Of a DNA stretch of 64,000 bases, positions 9,691-20,540 are shown piece after piece. Each line of letters opens with the position of its first letter. The stretch's first letter is position 1. The stretch is from Ichthyophis bannanicus (Eukaryota; Chordata; Amphibia; Gymnophiona; Ichthyophiidae): NCBI GenBank assembly GCA_033557465.1, contig CM066033.1:1248509523-1248573522 (forward strand), given 5' to 3'. The notes beneath the pieces are model-generated. The model worked only from the letters and a program-made list of their open reading frames with translations. It was not told the DNA's origin and did no database searches. Made by a program: the position numbers and the translations under genes.

Positions 9691-9800
9691 TGCTGCATAT
9701 CTATGCAGCACCCCCATGGTATGCAGATGTAGCTCATGCATATTTATGAGGGACAGCATGAAAACCCGAACAGTGTTTGGAACACCAGGACTGGAGTTGG
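9616..9800. mobile_element. Old palindromic hAT-like MITE inside E1
   Basis: The segment between CAGTCCTGGAGGG and CACCAGGACTGGAGTTGGG is a degenerate palindrome with the internal ATGCATATTTATGAG block. The same structure sits at the equivalent place in every complete family E copy, for example about 36,440-36,640 and 49,105-49,285. It resembles the MITE at 50,699-51,243 and must have entered the family E ancestor before the copies spread. Confidence 0.6.
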
Positions 9801-9837
9801 GAAACTCTGCCGTAAAGCAGCAGCCAACAGGGCCAGA

Positions 9838-9867
9838 CACACCCACACACACACACACACACACAGG
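9838..9867. repeat. (CA)n microsatellite
   Basis: Roughly 30 bases of CA dinucleotides lie inside E1. The equivalent position in other copies reads GGGTGTGGGTGTGTCTG, so the repeat expanded in this copy only. Confidence 0.85.
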
Positions 9868-10509
9868 CCCCATTGGCCAATGCCTCCTGGAGAGGGAGGA
9901 CATTGGGCCCTGCCTGTATCTCCTAATACTAGCAGTTGCATACGTTAGCAATGCCACCCTACACCTGGGTATATGGTACACAGCTATCAAACGTTTCCCA
10001 TGATAACTGGCAGATATCAATTCCTACGTTAAGCACATTTTGCTCCTTGGCCTCCACCATAACAATCATTCTGATGTCTGCGGTGTGTGCTGCAGGTCTG
10101 GTCTCTGACAGTGTTTACCGCCCTGGGGAGTGACCCCCAACAGTATTGCGTACCATATCCATGCCTGTACTGTGCCCAGGACTGGTGTGGTGGGTATGGC
10201 TGCTGAACCCCTCTATAGTATCACAATGCTGGCATAGGTGTGGGGGTGGCTGTCTGTCTATCCAGTGTGTGGTGGCTGCAAACACCTTCCACAGCACACA
10301 CTGCCAGCAATGTTGCCAGTATTGGGCTGCCAATGTGCATAAATGTGGCCTGGCCAGGGTGCATCTGCACAGGGCATAGGGCACTGACTGGGACATTTTA
10401 GTGCCCGGCCACCACCTACACGGATAGGGTGACCTCAGTATGTCCTGCTGAGAGATCACTCTCACCCTGACTGTGCAGTGACCACAACATGGCTAGGCAC
10501 CCCCATAGT

Positions 10510-10722
10510 GCCATATAATATTTCTCTCATGTGATAGATATAGATACAGGTCTTGGGCAAGCCACTTAACCCTCCATAGCCCATGTTCCCTGTAAAATAG
10601 TTATCTCCAAGTTATAATGCCCTGTTCAATGTAATTTCAGTTTGTTCAATGTAAACCGCACTGATGCAGAATAGCGCGGTATATAAGAGAATAAAATAAA
10701 TAAAAATAAATAAAAATAGATA
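10510..10722 (+). mobile_element. SINE/LINE 3'-end insertion in E1
   Basis: The block contains CTTGGGCAAGCCACTTAACCC, which matches the core of MIR/CORE-type SINEs, then a 3' LINE-like end (AAACCGCACTGATGCAGAAT) and a tail of AAATA units. This sequence is absent from the equivalent place in E3-E6, which supports an insertion specific to E1. Confidence 0.65.
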
Positions 10723-11599
10723 TGTGTTTCCTTTTGGGGCCCAGTCACTGATTTATCTGCTTGCTGTGTATGCTGACATCCCAGTTCTGGGTGCATGCAT
10801 CTCCACTGGGAACATGCACTGTGGATTAACTAGTACACTGTTTACAGCTGGTATGTGTTGTGATGGAGCAGCTTGCAGGGTGCAGAAGATGATGACTTGT
10901 TGCAGGAGAGTATCAGATAGTGGTGGGGTGCAGCTCACCATATCCAGGCCTAATGTCTGTCTGCTATTGTGTTATGATGTGTATAGAGCTGCATTGACTG
11001 CCCTGTGGGGTGTCAGCTCCCCAGCAGGGGCAGGGTTGATGGACCCCCCTCTACTTGCACCTTTGCAGGGAGGTAGAATGTGGATCTATTGATGGGAGGC
11101 CCTGTTTGCCACCCTTGGCCCTGGTGGGGGGGGGGGGGTGGTGCATGGCCCACCTGGGGGCTACACCTGACTGAGACATCCAAGGTGTTTGTGCAGAAGC
11201 TACCTATCTCACACATTAACACTGCTTTGGACCTCCGGCATGGCCTCTTTCAGCCTTGGAAGGTGTTGTGGACCTGGTCCTGGTCACCTCATTGCATCCT
11301 CAGGGTGAGCACAGTACCCGCACAGTGTGACGGTGTGTAGCTACTCTGTGCCAGTAAAACCCACGGTCAGTACCCCCTACCAGGCCGAGGTGGTGTGTGG
11401 GTGCACATGGTCACTTCCCTCTACCGGGCCGAGGTGCTGTGGGGGTGCATTGCCCATCTTGTGTTAATCTGTGGACATCTGATTTGCATGTGCAGTGCAT
11501 CATGGGTATGGGTGGGCTAACCCTATCCTGGTGACCACAGCAGACTGTCTGTGTGGTGACGTGCAGGCTCTCTACAGCCAGCCAGGGGCTTGTTCGCAG

Positions 11600-11671
11600 C
11601 TATAGAGCTGTAGCCCAATGGTTACTTCACTGCCTCTGAAGCCAGAGGTCATGGATTCAAACCCACAGTGG
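11600..11671 (+). repeat. tRNA-like module in E1, plus strand
   Basis: GTAGCCCAATGGTTAC resembles a Pol III A box and TGGATTCAAACCC resembles a B box, at tRNA-like spacing. The homologous modules in E3, E5 and E6 are on the minus strand because those copies lie in the other orientation. Confidence 0.6.
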
Positions 11672-11754
11672 GGTTATTTGATAGGGTTGTCCAATGCATT
11701 ATTTTTTTTAATGTACATATTTTGATGCCAGCAAAAACACCCTCAGCGTACTGT

Positions 11755-11975
11755 ACCCATAAGGTGCCTCTGAGGGTGCTTTATAGGGTGCCCTATAGGG
11801 CACCTTATGGTTCCCGTCCATATAAGGTGCACTATACAATATCCTGTGATGCAACCTATAGGGTGCCCTATAGGGGACTTTTTAGGGTGCTGTGGCGGAC
11901 AGTGCACTTTATAATGTGCCCTATGGAGTGCCTTATAGGGTACCTTATACGGCACCTTCAATTACGGCACGTGAG
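11755..11975. repeat. Array of short GGTGCC/GGCACC palindromes (E1)
   Basis: About 220 bases consist of degenerate units built on GGTGCCCTATAGGGCACC-like palindromes, each half separated by TATA or TTAT. The array lies between the tRNA-like modules at 11,600-11,671 (plus) and 12,092-12,152 (minus). A second, weaker stretch occurs at about 12,225-12,340. Confidence 0.8.
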
Positions 11976-12039
11976 GGCGTGTTTGCTGGCAGCAATTAAT
12001 AACATAAAAATAAAGTGCTGCAGGACAAAATATGTACAA

Positions 12040-12760
12040 TGCAAAGCTGATGCCACAGCCAGCCTTATGTATTAGGCACACTGGGGAGCAAACTCATGAC
12101 CCCTGTATCAGCAGCCAGTGCCTCAACCATTGTGCTCCACTGCTGCTCCTCCTTGCCTGTCAGCGCACCTACTTATGCTTTTCATTCCTTAAACTGCACA
12201 GTGCTGCCATAAAAAACAGTACATTGACCTTGCGGTACCTCATACGGCACCCTCTAAAGCGCCCTATAAGCAACATTCTAGGGTGCCTTGGCTGACAGTG
12301 CACTTTAAAATGTGCCTTATAAGGCCCCTTATGTTAACACGCTTTGAGAGTGTGTTTGCTAGTAGTGATAATTAAAATATGAATAAAATGCCTCCTAAAG
12401 CATTCTTCCCCATAATATGTTATGCCTCAGCCAGCCTTGTTCATTGGGCACTTTGGGGGATTGAACCCCTGATCCCTGCACCATTGGTCAGTGTCTTAAC
12501 CATGGTGCTGTGGCTCTGCTTTTCTTCCTGCACATCAGCGCGCCACTTATACCGCCCAGTATTATAATGCCTCCATAAACATCAGCACGCTGCCTTATGC
12601 CGCCCAGTATTTCTACGCCTCATAAATTACTGCCTCAGCCAGCCGTCTTCATTGGGCACTGTGGGGGATTGAACCCCTCATCCCTGCATCATTGGTCAGT
12701 GTCTTAACCATTGTGCTGTGGCTCTGCTCTTTTTTTTTTTGCACTTCAGCGCGCCACTTA
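12040..12760 (-). repeat. Three tRNA-like modules in a row (E1)
   Basis: Minus-strand tRNA-like stretches at about 12,092-12,152, 12,458-12,512 and 12,667-12,722 each pair a B-box-like GGGTTCAATCCCC or similar with an A-box-like AGCACCATGGTTAAGA. The last two lie in a direct repeat with an offset of about 209 bp that includes GCCTCAGCCAGCC and CAGCGCGCCACTTAT. E3 and E5 have a single copy of this module. Confidence 0.7.
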
Positions 12761-12935
12761 TGCCTCCCGCGCAGCTATCTCATGCGCTAAGGTGTGGGGC
12801 GCACATGGGCGCCGCGCACCTTAGCGCATATGTAAATTCCGGCTTTTCTTTTTCAGGACGGAACGCCCACTCCTTATATGGCACCCGCACACTACCGGGG
12901 CCCGCACTCTACCGGGGTTTTAGTAAACATACCCC

Positions 12936-13309
12936 TTAGTACACATAACTGTATCCAATATCCCCATTAGGTATACTCTCCCAGAAGCTACATAAGATTG
13001 AGATATAAACTCTTAATAGAGCTCCCATCACACAGCATTTTCCACCAGCTTTCACTTCCTCTCCCCCAGCACACATGTACAAAAATCATCCTCATCAACT
13101 TCAACATTCAACTCCGTCACCCACTTATTCACAACTGGTGCCATCTTTCCCCCTTAATTCCACCCCCCCCCCTTAACTGCCCATACAGCCAGTGAATCAA
13201 CCCTACCTTAAGGTGCTACTTAAACACAATCCCCTCAAATTGGCCCTCCCTAAGAAAAAGAAGGCCCCTCCTCAAACTAATCAAAACAAAATGGCATATC
13301 TGCAAATAA
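12936..13309. other. Spacer with no recognised feature
   Basis: AT-rich sequence with a C-run near 13,166. No coding or repeat signature that I recognise. Confidence 0.4.
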
Positions 13310-13328
13310 TCATAATGATCCCTTGACG

Positions 13329-13580
13329 ATGGACGCAATCTTTGCCTGCTGCTTACTACCTTTTTTCCTCATTTGATTGTCTCCTGCACCTGTGTGACCT
13401 GCATGTTTGACCGGCAGCGCAGAGGAGAAGGGCTTTAAACACCGGCCCCACCACGGTAATGCATGGATGCAAACTCTGTCTGTTGCCTGGTACCTTCTTT
13501 CCTCATTTGATTGGCTCCTGCACCCATGTGACCTGCACATTTGACCGGTGGCGCAGTGGAGAAGGGTTTTAAACACCGGA
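13329..13580. repeat. Tandem duplication, 134-bp offset, two copies
   Basis: CCTCATTTGATTG at 13,367 and 13,501, and TTTAAACACCGG ending both copies, define two diverged units with matching GTGACCTGCA and TTTGACCGG blocks. The function and source are unknown. Confidence 0.75.
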
Positions 13581-13699
13581 TCCACCACAGCATGCGCCCA
13601 CAGGCGCATGGCCATAGATGCATGCCCGAAAGGGCAGACGCTACCCCTTCAAATCCCCTTTGGAGCAACTGAGGAGCCAAGTGACTGTATAGCAGCACA

Positions 13700-13937
13700 C
13701 GTTACCGCCTAACACTGTATGTATATAAAATGTTTTTAGCACCACTGTATATAGCCCACTTTGTACATAGCTCAAACCAATCTAGCACACAATACAACAC
13801 GCACCCAACTAAATTTTCACCCTCACTGCATGTATAACACACTCACACTACCAGATTGTTTGCTGTGATACCACCTTGATTATTATGATAAGGCGGTTTA
13901 GAAATACTGTTAAATAAATAAAATAAATAAATAAGTG
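13700..13937 (+). mobile_element. LINE-derived 3' end with (AAATA)n tail
   Basis: This carries the same 3' end as the insertion at 48,030-48,226: GCACCACTGTATATAGCCCA, then TGATACCACCTTGATTAT, AAGGCGGTTTAGAAATACTG and an AAATA-unit tail. It is 5' truncated and non-coding, and probably the 3' UTR of an L2/Rex1-like LINE or a SINE that mimics one. Confidence 0.7.
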
Positions 13938-13950
13938 AGGGGAACCATTG

Positions 13951-14268
13951 ATGATGGGAAAGCGGAAGAAGAGAGCTGCACAGAGTTTGGCTGCTAAATC
14001 GGTTAAAGTTTCAGGCCCAATGGATCTTCATGTGAAAGGTTTATCCGCGTCATCTGAGCCTGTTTCTTTGGGTACTATGGACTCTTCTTCAACTGTGAAT
14101 ACTCCCTTCCTTGACATTCCTCTGGGAAGTAAGAGAATTCAAACCCTGCCCAATCAAGTAGTTGCTGCTGTGGGGGACTCTGCTGCTCCTCGGGAAGGAT
14201 GGCAGTCTGAGACATTTTCCCTGCAGAAGCCTTCAGCTTCTTCTTGTGGTTTAATATTTGCAACATGA
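13951..14268 (+). pseudogene. Possible L1-like ORF1 N-terminal fragment
   Basis: An open frame of about 105 residues begins with a basic MGKRKK-type start, then a Ser/Pro-rich segment with a GPMD motif. Basic starts followed by low-complexity segments are common in L1/Tx1 ORF1 proteins, but no RNA-recognition domain is present. Directly upstream is the AAATA tail of another element, and downstream a CR1 tail begins. It could equally be a chance frame. Confidence 0.3.
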
Positions 14269-14329
14269 ACTGGTCCACTGTTGAATCCAGTCAAGTTTGC
14301 CTCTGTTTCTAAAAATGTTGCCCTGTGAT

Positions 14330-15030
14330 TGGTGTGCACGGACCAGGAGAAGGACCTTGGTGTGATTATTTCTGAGGATCTCAAGGTGGCAAAACAGTGC
14401 GACAAGGTGGTAACAAAAGCCAGGAGGATGTTGGGTTGCATACAAAGAGGAATTACCAGCAGAAAGGAAGAGGTACTAATGCCACTGTATAAGTACTGGT
14501 GAGGCCTCACTTGGAATACTGTGTTCAGTTTTGGAGACCATATCTTGCAAAGGATGTAAAAAGACTGGAAACTGTTCAGAGGAAGGGAACCAAAATGATT
14601 TGGATCCTGCATCAGAAGCCTTATGAGAAGAGACTTGAAGACCTAAATATGTACACTGTGGAGGAGAGAAGGGACAGGGGAGATATGATTCAGACCTTTA
14701 AATACTTAAAGAGAAATAATGAACAAACAAACCTCTTCCAAAGACGGGGAAGCTTTAAAACTAGAGGGCATAACATGAAGCTGCAAGGTGGTAAATTGAA
14801 AGGCAATGTCAGGAAATACTTTTTCACTGAAAGGGTGGTGGATGCTTGGAATGCCCTCCCGATGGAAGTGGTGGGGGCAAATACAGTGACAGAATTCAAA
14901 ATGGCATGGGTCAGACACAGTGGATCCCTTTACAGCAACAGGATAAAATCAAAATAAATTTATTATCTAATGGGCAGACTAGAGGGACCATACTGGTCTT
15001 TATCTACCATCATTTACTATGTAACTATAT
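14330..15030 (+). mobile_element. 5'-truncated CR1 (CR1-B)
   Basis: This holds the last third of a CR1 ORF2 plus 3' UTR (ATGGGCAGACTAGAGGGACC, then CATCATTTACTATG). Insertions of 5'-truncated CR1 copies are the usual product of incomplete reverse transcription. It differs from CR1-A in its tail, so it is another subfamily. Confidence 0.85.
14338..14957 (+). pseudogene. CR1-B ORF2 C-terminal domain, frameshifted
   Basis: The frame from 14,338 encodes the EKDLGVIISEDLK block, then the MLGCIQRG region. At about 14,490 a single base appears to be missing (KYW-stop replaces the expected Lys-Ser-Leu-Val) and the frame from 14,499 continues with RPHLEYCVQFW and ERVVDAWNALP to the stop at 14,957. 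The reverse transcriptase catalytic core is absent. Confidence 0.85.
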
Positions 15031-15204
15031 TACTATTTTTGTGAAACAAAGGTTTCCTTACCTGAACAGTAATACCCATTCACCTGCAAGGTTACAGATT
15101 GAAGCACAGTGTTAGAATTCTCCTATTAAAGAATGAAGAAACTTTAAGCCTTTAACAGGACAATTAATATTTGCCTGTTATTAAATGAGTCCATATTGAA
15201 GAAT

Positions 15205-15905
15205 AGAAGCACTTAACATACTAACATAATATATGATGGCAGATAAAGACCAGCATGGTCCATCTATGCCCAGCAAGGTGGGAAGAGTAGGTGTGCCTGA
15301 CACTCTGTGCAGGTCACCTCTCCCCATGCCTTTGTTTAGGGGTGTATCCCACCGATCTGTGCAAGTCACGTCGACTTGTTAAGATATCAGAGACAGTTAC
15401 ATTTATTTTTATTTTATCTTGTTTCTGTAAAGGGATCCACTGTGTCTGTCCCATGCCATTTTGAATTCTGTCACTGTATTTGCCCCCACCACTTCCATCG
15501 GGAGGGCATTCCAAGCATCCACCACCCTTTCAGTGAAAAAGGATTTCCTGACGTTGCCTTTCAGTTTAACTCCTTTCAGTTTCATGTTATGCCTTCTAGT
15601 ATGACAGCTTCCCCATCTTTGAAAAATATTTGTTTGTTCATTAATACTCCTTAAGTATTTAAAAGTCAGTATCATATCTCCCCTGTCCCTCCTCTCCTCT
15701 AGCGTATACTTATTTAGGTCTTGGAGTCTCTTTTCATACATCTTCTGGTGCAGGCTCCAAATCATTTTGGTTGCCTTCCTCTGAACCGCTTCTAGTCTTT
15801 TTGTACCCTTTTTGAGATATGGTCTCAAAAACTGAACACAATATTCCAAGTGAGGTCTTACCAGTGGCATTAGTACCGCCTCCTTTCTGCTGGTAATTCC
15901 TCATA
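15205..15905 (-). mobile_element. 5'-truncated CR1, opposite strand (CR1-C)
   Basis: A minus-strand CR1 fragment carries an open C-terminal ORF2 segment at 15,409-15,870 (RPHLEYCVQF, ERVVDAWNALP) close to CR1-B in sequence. The 3' UTR at 15,205-15,400 reads, on the minus strand, as the CR1-type end with GGTCTTTATCTGCCATCAT. It lies tail to tail with CR1-B, 175 bp apart. Confidence 0.83.
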
Positions 15906-17156
15906 GAATATAGCTGACTACATTACAGTTCAATGTACCAATATATTTGTGAATACAGATTGCTATAGAACATTTTTATTTACAAAAATTGAATTTATAC
16001 TACTTTTCAAATTAAAATTGGAAAATGTTTCAAAAGTTAAACTTGCTTACATGATTCATTGTGGGAGGGTTCTCACCTATTGGTAGGTCCTTATTTGAAA
16101 TGTGAGATTCCTGAAACTCTAAAGAGTATTGTAGCAAACATTTTTAAAAATATTGTCTCTGTAGGCTGGGAGTTTCCTCTGGTGGCTTACCTGGGGCAAC
16201 TGAGCCATAACATCACGGTAAAGTAAAATAATGCCCTAGTGGAGCCTTCGGTTTACAATAGCAAGGGTGAAATTTGAGTGGATAGAGAGGGAGAAAAATA
16301 AATGAAGGAAAGAACAAAAAGGGAAAGATCAATATGGTGGAGATAGCTGTAAGGAGGGAATGGAAAAAGACAGGTAGAGAGAGAGATGAAAGGACAAATG
16401 GACAGCAGACACTAGTAAGAGAGTTAGCAGAAGCAGATGAGGAAAGCAGAAAAGAGAGACTGAAGTCATCATGACTGAAAAATAAATAACCAAACAACAA
16501 AGGCAGAAAAAAGTATTTTATTTAGCATTTATTAACTGGAATAGGTTAGCTTTGGGAAATGTGCATTGCTTATATCATTGTGTTTTGTTCAGTTCAGGAG
16601 GAAATGCATTTCGAGTTTTATTTCTCTGGTGTTGTGGTACGTACATTCCAGGTTTGGCAGTTTGACTTCTTGGGGTTGCCAGTTCTGTCTTTCTTTTTCT
16701 AAATTGTTCTCCCTTCTTCTCTGTTTCATGATGGTTTGTCTGTTCTGCATGTACGGCGTTCTGTTAGCATACAGTTTCTGCACAGCAGTCCCACTTGCTT
16801 TGCTTTCTCAGTAGGAGATGTACTGGTCTTCTATGAGATGTTTCAGTTTAATATCTGTAGTGCTACACTATGATAGGAAGGATTTGCTGCTGTGTGAGTG
16901 CTGGTAATTTTGTTATGGCAGCTATTTCCCGTTGAAACTGCTTTAAATTTAACGCTCCCACAAGGTGTGCCAGTGCCTGGAGGTCCTGCGCCTGAGGGCC
17001 TCGCCAGAGGGCCCTTAGGCAAGGCCCTTAGTTGAGGATCCTTAGGCAAAATCCACTCTCCCTAGGTAGCTCCCTCAGAATGCTACCTCTTCAGGGTTCA
17101 TGGATCATCGAAAGAAGATAACATTGACATTCTAAACGGAAGCCAACAGAACTTCG
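15906..17156. other. Spacer with no recognised gene
   Basis: AT-rich sequence with a purine-rich stretch at about 16,255-16,470 (GA-rich on the plus strand). No coding motif or repeat that I can identify. Open frames here are short and lack domains. Confidence 0.4.
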
Positions 17157-17734
17157 GGGTATGTTTACTAAACCACGGTAAAGTTAACAGCGGTAAGTGC
17201 AGCGTTAAGGTACCTGAAGCCATATAAGGCAGTGGGCAGGTAGGGGGCATTCCATCAAAAAGGGAGCAATGGGCTGTTTAAGGTGCATTAAAGGGCGCCT
17301 TAGCCGTTTGGCATAAAAAGAGAACAAAAGAGAATTGAACTCATGACTCTTTGCTTAGGAGGTATTGCACTAACCAGTAGGCTACACCTCCACAGTGTAC
17401 TGAGCAGCAATGGCTGGATGTAGAAAGATGATATATTGGGACAGCAGCTTAGAGGGTTTCCCATTGCCGATGTGCAGTCCTATATTAATCTGAGATCTAT
17501 TCTTCTTCTCTTCTTCTTTTTTCTTTTTGTGCCCCAGTATTTTATACCATATGCATGTTGATGTTTGGATGGAGTGATCTTTTCTTATTTTTGGATATAG
17601 AAAGACTGCAGGTCACTGCACAAAATGTCTGCTGTGTGGGCCGGGATAGGGTAGCCCCACCAGTACCCATGGTGCAATGCACATGCAGAACAGCAGTCTA
17701 CATTTGATCACCAGATGGGATATGCACCTGCGTC
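17157..17734 (+). mobile_element. Family E fragment E2, 3' truncated
   Basis: It begins with the family terminal motif GGGGTATGTTTACTAAACC, contains a minus-strand tRNA-like module at 17,337-17,392 (B-box-like side GAACTCATGA) and the family block CCAGTACCCATGGTGCAATG. It stops at about 17,734 where Tc1 sequence starts. The palindrome array is reduced to a few GGCGCC/AAGGTGC units. Confidence 0.65.
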
Positions 17735-19260
17735 AAAACTGCATCGAGATTATCCAATATGCACACGTTATTTCTGACCAATCAGGAGGCTGGTTTCATT
17801 AACCAATCACAATGCAGATATCTAGCTAACAGTGCAGCTATAAAAACATGCAGAATTTTTGAATTTCATATGCTTTCTGGATCAACCATGAAAACGACTC
17901 GGACCCTGACATTGGAGGAGCGTGTTTGTGTGTCCTTTATGAGCGAGGAAGGATTTTCAAGCCGTCAGATAGCCAGGAAAGTTGGCTGCAGAGCGCTGTT
18001 GTTAATATTGTACAGAAGAAGAAAGAAATGGGTTCAGTGGTGGACAAGCCTCATTCAGGTTGTCCACGTGCATCAACATCACGCCAGGACCGAGCACTAC
18101 GACTCATTTCATTGACTAATCACAAGTTGACCTCTTCTCAGCTACTTCGAGAGTGGTCAGACAAGAGTGAGGTCAGTGTCAGCTCATCAACAGTTCATCG
18201 CCGGTGCCTGCAGTTTGGTCTTCGGGGCTGCAAAGCACAGAATAAACCACTGATGACTGACATACAAAGGCGCAATTGGAACGTGTGAGCGAGAAACCAC
18301 TCAACCTGGTTGACTGAAATGTGGGAAAAGGTGTTATTCAGCAATGAAAGCACCCTCTACCTGTTTGGTAACCAGGCCCACACCTATGTGAGGATATTTC
18401 CTGGAGAGGAATTAAAGCCTGAGTGTCTCAACCTCACTGTGAAACATCCTTTGAAGGTCATGGTCTAGGGCTGCATGGCTGCCAGTGGCGTTGGACGTCT
18501 TCACATCGTCGATGGAATGGTCATCAGGGCCAAGTACATCACCATACTGCAAAAGTGCATGATGTCATCAGCACACCAGCTGTTTCCTGGCCAGTTCCTG
18601 TTCCAAGATGACAATGCACCCTGCCATCGCTCCAGACAGGTGAACAGCTGGAAGTAGCGGAACAACATCAGGTCAATGGAATGGCCTGCCCAGTCTCCAG
18701 ATCTAAATCCAATCGAGAACCTGTGGCACAAGGTGGCCTTGGAAATATCCAAGAGGCATCCGACATCAAAGCGTGAGCAGATTGAGTCACTCATTGCAGC
18801 TTGGAACTGCATTGTCACCAACGATCACCTTGTCAGACTGGTTCATTCAATGCCGACAAGAGGCAGTCAGGTGATCAAGAACAAAGGGTGGCCCATCAAA
18901 TAATGAGCCATCATTGACACATAAAAACTGCCTTTTTCAAGGCCACATACATTAATTTGAAGGAAACCTGGCATGCGTCCATAATATTTGAAAGCATACT
19001 TACAATAATATATCGTTGGTCAAAGATGCACATTATGCAATTTTCACAGAAAATCTATCAACAGGACAACTATGGGGAACAAACTCAGAAAATAAGGGCC
19101 AAACCAATACTAAAAGTTGACTCTAATAGCCAAATCTATCACTTATCATGAGATACACAGAAAATGCCACTGGGAGGAAAAGGAAATTAAGGATATAAGG
19201 TTACGAAGTTGAAAAAACATCAAATTTACAAATGATTCCAGACTTTTGCACACCACTGTA
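17735..19260 (+). mobile_element. Tc1-type DNA transposon, left end missing
   Basis: The element carries a decayed transposase and a right terminus ending GACTTTTGCACACCACTGTA at 19,260, which is a typical Tc1 terminal repeat. The complementary left terminus is not found upstream, where family E sequence ends at about 17,734. The element is therefore 5' truncated and immobile. Confidence 0.85.
17888..18903 (+). pseudogene. Tc1 transposase (DD34E type), inactive
   Basis: The protein would bind the terminal repeats and cut and paste the element. It starts at ATG 17,888 with a helix-turn-helix (LTLEERV..., SSRQIARKVG). A small deletion near 17,990 shifts the frame. The new frame then runs to 18,903 with three in-frame stops at 18,286, 18,466 and 18,655. 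The catalytic triad can be located: the first Asp is replaced by Asn at 18,343 (FSNES), the second is in QDDNAPCH at 18,610, and the Glu is in NPIEN at 18,715. Second and third residues are separated by 34 residues, which fits the Tc1 DD34E subgroup. At least two of the stops look like point decay of an Arg and a Trp codon. Confidence 0.9.
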
Positions 19261-19559
19261 GGTTTACTCCATATCATATCATTACTCTTATCACTGTCCA
19301 GTGTCTATGTCACCTACCAAGAGCCCTTTTCCTATTACCCTATCCCCATAATTCACTTCTACCCCCTACAAAATCACTCCCCCATCAGTTATAGACATAA
19401 AAACAGATACAAATAACTCCACTAGAGAAATAAACATAACTGAAGACTTGTCCTAATTAATCTGATCCCTAATACATCCGACCGCAAAGAAATTGACTCC
19501 CTCACCACTCTAAATGGTATATTAGTAAACTCACAGTCTTTAAGAAATAAAATCCTAGT

Positions 19560-20110
19560 AATTTGAGACATCATTCTTGACAAATCCCCAGACTTTCTCT
19601 GTGTCATAGAAACATGGATCACAGAGAATGACTCAGTCCTGCCAAATCAGCTTACTACAGATGACTACTCACTGTTCAACTGCCCCAGAGATTCTAAAAC
19701 AGGTGGTGGAGTCCTTATATTGATCAAAACAAATCTAAATACTTTTGTCAATGCATGCAGCAACTGCGATGTTATAGACCTGATTAAAATAGAAAATAAC
19801 ATCGCAATATGCCTATTCTACAGACCGCGATCCAATAACCACCACCATCTCACCTCCATCCTAGAATCAGCCTGTTCCTCCCCCTCCAAGAAACCCCATA
19901 TCAATCCTGGAGACTTTAATTTAGCATCACTTCCCTTACAATAAGCCACTGAGTTTCTAGAGTTCATGGAAGAAATGGGCTTTGATCAAATGATGAAAGT
20001 ATCTACACACAACAAAGGCAACATTCTAGATTTGTATTCCTCCCCAAGACCATTACAATATATCCCTGTTTCTCTCACCCTACCTCAACCCAGGTCCCTT
20101 GGTCTGATCA
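19560..20110 (+). pseudogene. LINE APE endonuclease remnant
   Basis: Endonuclease motifs appear in order: FLCVIETWI at about 19,595, GGGVLILIK at about 19,703, LFYRPR at about 19,812, GDFN at 19,911 and the NKGNILDL block near 20,020. Stops break the frame at 19,561 and 19,942. The His-containing C-terminal motif cannot be placed with confidence. Confidence 0.72.
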
Positions 20111-20540
20111 TTCTGTTATATGAATGACCCATCCAATTCTTCTCACCACCAAAACCTCTCCTAACACACAAAACCATAGCCCCTTCCTTTAAACAATTCA
20201 ACAAAATAGCATTCCTGAATTAAATAGTACCTCAACTTATCATACAAATACATGATATCGATGAGGCAACCAAAAATTGGACAACAATAATAAATAAGGC
20301 TGCAAATTCATCCTCATCTAGAAAAAAATCCCATCGAAGGCCATCTGAAAAATGGTAGACCCAAGATATATGCAATTATAAGAAGCAACTGCATAAGTTG
20401 GAGAAAAAATGGAAGGCTAAGAAATCCCCTAAACACATTACCGCACTCAACAATTACAAAGATGCAGTTCTCCGAGCTAAGAAGAACCACCATACAAAAA
20501 TACTAAACAAAGCTATCAATCACTCTAGAGAGCTATTCAA

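Larger units (their letters stand above)
8410..12935 (-). mobile_element. Family E element copy E1 (reverse orientation, rearranged)
   Basis: E1 is homologous along its length to E3-E6, but reversed. Its right edge is the terminal motif TAGTAAACATACCCC (12,921-12,935), the complement of the family's left end. The other terminus is missing, and internal sequence at about 8410 joins retroviral matrix directly. E1 is more diverged than E3-E6 and carries an inverted duplication (8530-8845), a tandem duplication of a tRNA-like module (8900-9690) and a triplicated tRNA-like module (12,040-12,760). No protein of its own is recognisable, so it is non-autonomous. Confidence 0.75.

Noticed and set aside
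11743..11961. Repetitive protein genes read from the palindrome arrays (also at 34,255, 46,956 and 52,270)
   Set aside because: The open frames occur on both strands of a palindromic repeat and encode only echoes of it, with no conserved start or domain.
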